From Bacillota bacterium (GTDB lineage Bacteria; Bacillota; Sulfobacillia; JAJZYS01; JAJYTV01), in contig JAJYTV010000083.1 in NCBI GenBank assembly GCA_021792885.1, forward strand, positions 1 through 7,310: a stretch of 7,310 nt of DNA, read 5' to 3'. The translations under genes and the position numbers were made by a program. Positions 5,839 to 7,310 of the stretch are shown here, piece after piece; positions within the stretch are counted from its first letter, which is position 1, and the number at the start of each line of letters is the position of its first letter. The notes beneath the pieces are model-generated. The model was not told the origin of the DNA, did no database searches, and was given only the letters and a program-made list of their open reading frames with translations.

Positions 5839-7310
5839 TCACGGGCTGTCCCCCCGCTGGTCCTCCTCGAGATGCATCGGCACCATGCCGATCACGACGT
5901 CGGTGCGCCGGCGCAGGGCGGCCGCGAGCAGGCTGCCCATCCGGTTGTGCAAGAGACCTGTCAGCCGGCCCGTCGGCACCATCTCGGGGATCAGGACGAA
6001 CAGGCGCTCGCCCGCCTTGCGCTCGAGCGAATTGATGAAGCGCACCAAAGGACGCACGACCGAATGGTACTGCGATTGCAGGGTGACGAGCCGCACCGGC
6101 GGCGCCCACTGCTCCCATGCGGCCTCGAGCTCCTGCCGCGCGGCGTCGTCCTCCGGTTCGAAGACGACGGCCACGGCGATCACGTCGTCGCTCAGCGCGA
6201 GCGCGTGCTGCAGCGCGCGGCGTGTCAGGGTGGAGAGGCGCGGGCGGATCGGCACCACGACCGTCGGGCGCGGCCTCGGCACCACGGGCGGCGGAAGGGC
6301 GCCCGGCGCGAGGACCGTGTCGACCCGGGCGTAATAGCGCCGGGTCCAGCGGAAGAGCAGCATCAGAACCGGGATCGCGAGCACGACGAGCCACGCGCCT
6401 TCGAGGAACTTCGTCAGGACGAAGAGCAGCGTTGCGACCGCCGTGGCCGCTGCGCCGAGGGCGTTCAGTCCCGCGCGCCATACCCAGCCGCGCGGCCGCT
6501 TGCGCCACCAGTGCACGACCATGCCGGTCTGCGAGAGCGTGAAGCCGGTGAAGACCCCGATCGCGAACATCGGTACGAGCGCCTGCGGATTTCCCTGCAC
6601 CGCGAGGAGCAAGAGCGCCGCAGCCGTGGCGAGCACCCAGATGCCGGACTCGAAGACGAGACGGTCGCCCCGCAGGGAGAACACGTGCGGCATGTAGTGG
6701 TCGCGGGCGAGGACGCTCGCGAGCAGCGGCAGCCCGCCGAAGGAGGTGTTGGCGGCGAGGCCGAGGACCGCCGTCGTCGCGATGGAGACGACGTAGTAGG
6801 CCCAGCCGCGCCCGACGGCCGCGGTCAGGACCCGGCTGAGCAGCGTCTCCTGCCCGCCGGGCTGTACGCCGAAGCGGATCGCGAGCAGGGCGACGCCGAG
6901 CAGCATGGCCGCGAGGATGCCGCCGAGCAGCCACTCGGTGCGTTTCGCGCGCACGACACGCGGCGGGCGGAAGAGCGGCACCCCGTTCGCGATCGCCTCG
7001 ACGCCGGTGAGGGCGGTGCATCCGGCCGCGAACGCCCGCAAGAGCAAAAGCGCCCCGATCGGTGCGGCCATCGGGGGCAAGGCGCCCGCGGCGTGGTGGG
7101 CGAGTGGGCGCAGGAGGCCGAAGGCGAGCGCAGCGAGGAGCCCGACGATGAAGAGCATCGTGGGGAAGAGGAATGCGCGTGCGCTCTCCCCGACACCCCG
7201 CAGGTTCAGGAATGTGACGATCGCGAGCAGCAGGAGGCAGAGCGGCACCGTCCAGGGCAGCAGGGCGGGGAACGCGGACGTGAGGGCCGCGATGCCCGCT
7301 GCGACAGAGA
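5839..7310 (-). CDS. kimA: KimA (YdaO)-type potassium importer, N-terminus outside window
   Basis: This is the C-terminal 489 residues of a polytopic permease of the APC superfamily that runs off the right edge with an open frame. It closely fits KimA of Bacillus (about 600 aa), a high-affinity proton-coupled K+ importer. The visible part begins SVAAGIAALTSAFP and contains about nine hydrophobic helices. The segment LTGVEAIANGVP (Thr at 7006-7008, Glu at 6997-6999) corresponds to the TGVE motif whose Thr and Glu are reported to line the K+ site in B. subtilis KimA. From about 6270 to the stop lies the soluble C-terminal domain, with VIAVAVVFEPEDD, WEQWAPPVRLVTLQSQYHSVVRPL, and an ending HNRMGSLLAAALRRR...VIGMVPMHL, the KimA-type cytosolic domain. 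Older annotations call such proteins amino acid permeases. In Bacillus the gene is controlled by a c-di-AMP riboswitch; the leader is not in the window. Confidence 0.8.
   Translation of the reverse strand, partial: SVAAGIAALTSAFPALLPWTVPLCLLLLAIVTFLNLRGVGESARAFLFPTMLFIVGLLAALAFGLLRPLAHHAAGALPPMAAPIGALLLLRAFAAGCTALTGVEAIANGVPLFRPPRVVRAKRTEWLLGGILAAMLLGVALLAIRFGVQPGGQETLLSRVLTAAVGRGWAYYVVSIATTAVLGLAANTSFGGLPLLASVLARDHYMPHVFSLRGDRLVFESGIWVLATAAALLLLAVQGNPQALVPMFAIGVFTGFTLSQTGMVVHWWRKRPRGWVWRAGLNALGAAATAVATLLFVLTKFLEGAWLVVLAIPVLMLLFRWTRRYYARVDTVLAPGALPPPVVPRPRPTVVVPIRPRLSTLTRRALQHALALSDDVIAVAVVFEPEDDAARQELEAAWEQWAPPVRLVTLQSQYHSVVRPLVRFINSLERKAGERLFVLIPEMVPTGRLTGLLHNRMGSLLAAALRRRTDVVIGMVPMHLEEDQRGDSP

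Noticed and set aside
5714..7021. A 435-codon leftward open frame overlapping kimA in another frame.
   Set aside because: Its translation is Arg/Ala/Pro-rich low-complexity sequence typical of a shifted frame in GC-rich DNA, while the kimA frame gives clean transmembrane helices and conserved motifs.

Overview
This window is GC-rich chromosomal DNA, most likely from a high-GC Bacillota (Firmicutes) bacterium. The clues are strong GGAGGTG-type ribosome binding sites, frequent GTG and TTG starts, six tRNA genes that all encode CCA, a KimA/YdaO-type potassium permease, and a FixCX pair. An Alicyclobacillaceae-like host would fit, but that is inference and the genus cannot be fixed from the sequence.

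Layout, left to right. (1) The last 49 codons of a selD-like gene (+), closed by a perfect 16-bp hairpin. (2) A 33-codon single-transmembrane microprotein gene (-), with a second hairpin beyond its stop. (3) A sigma-A-like promoter at 451-480 drives fixC and fixX (+, overlapping by 4 nt), a flavoprotein:quinone oxidoreductase and its ferredoxin. (4) 57 nt later, a membrane-anchored secreted protein with propeller-like repeats (+); its Shine-Dalgarno lies inside a 12-bp hairpin. (5) A convergent NYN/LabA-type nuclease gene (-), whose 3' end overlaps gene 4 by 114 nt. (6) A promoter with extended -10, then six tRNA genes (Val-UAC, Asp-GUC, Phe-GAA, Gly-GCC, Cys-GCA, Val-GAC) and a GC-rich terminator. 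(7) An alpha/beta hydrolase of the monoacylglycerol lipase/lysophospholipase type (-). (8) A KimA-type potassium importer (-), which runs off the right edge and so lacks its N-terminus.

How the genes fit together. FixCX would pass electrons from a partner electron-transfer flavoprotein, not present here, to quinone. KimA would import K+ and is usually under c-di-AMP control, but its leader lies outside the window. The other genes do not form an obvious pathway; the region reads as core housekeeping DNA rather than a mobile island. I see no insertion sequence, integrase, CRISPR array or phage gene. The less ordinary features are the microprotein, the Shine-Dalgarno-sequestering hairpin, the long convergent overlap, and the near absence of ATG starts (one in six visible starts).
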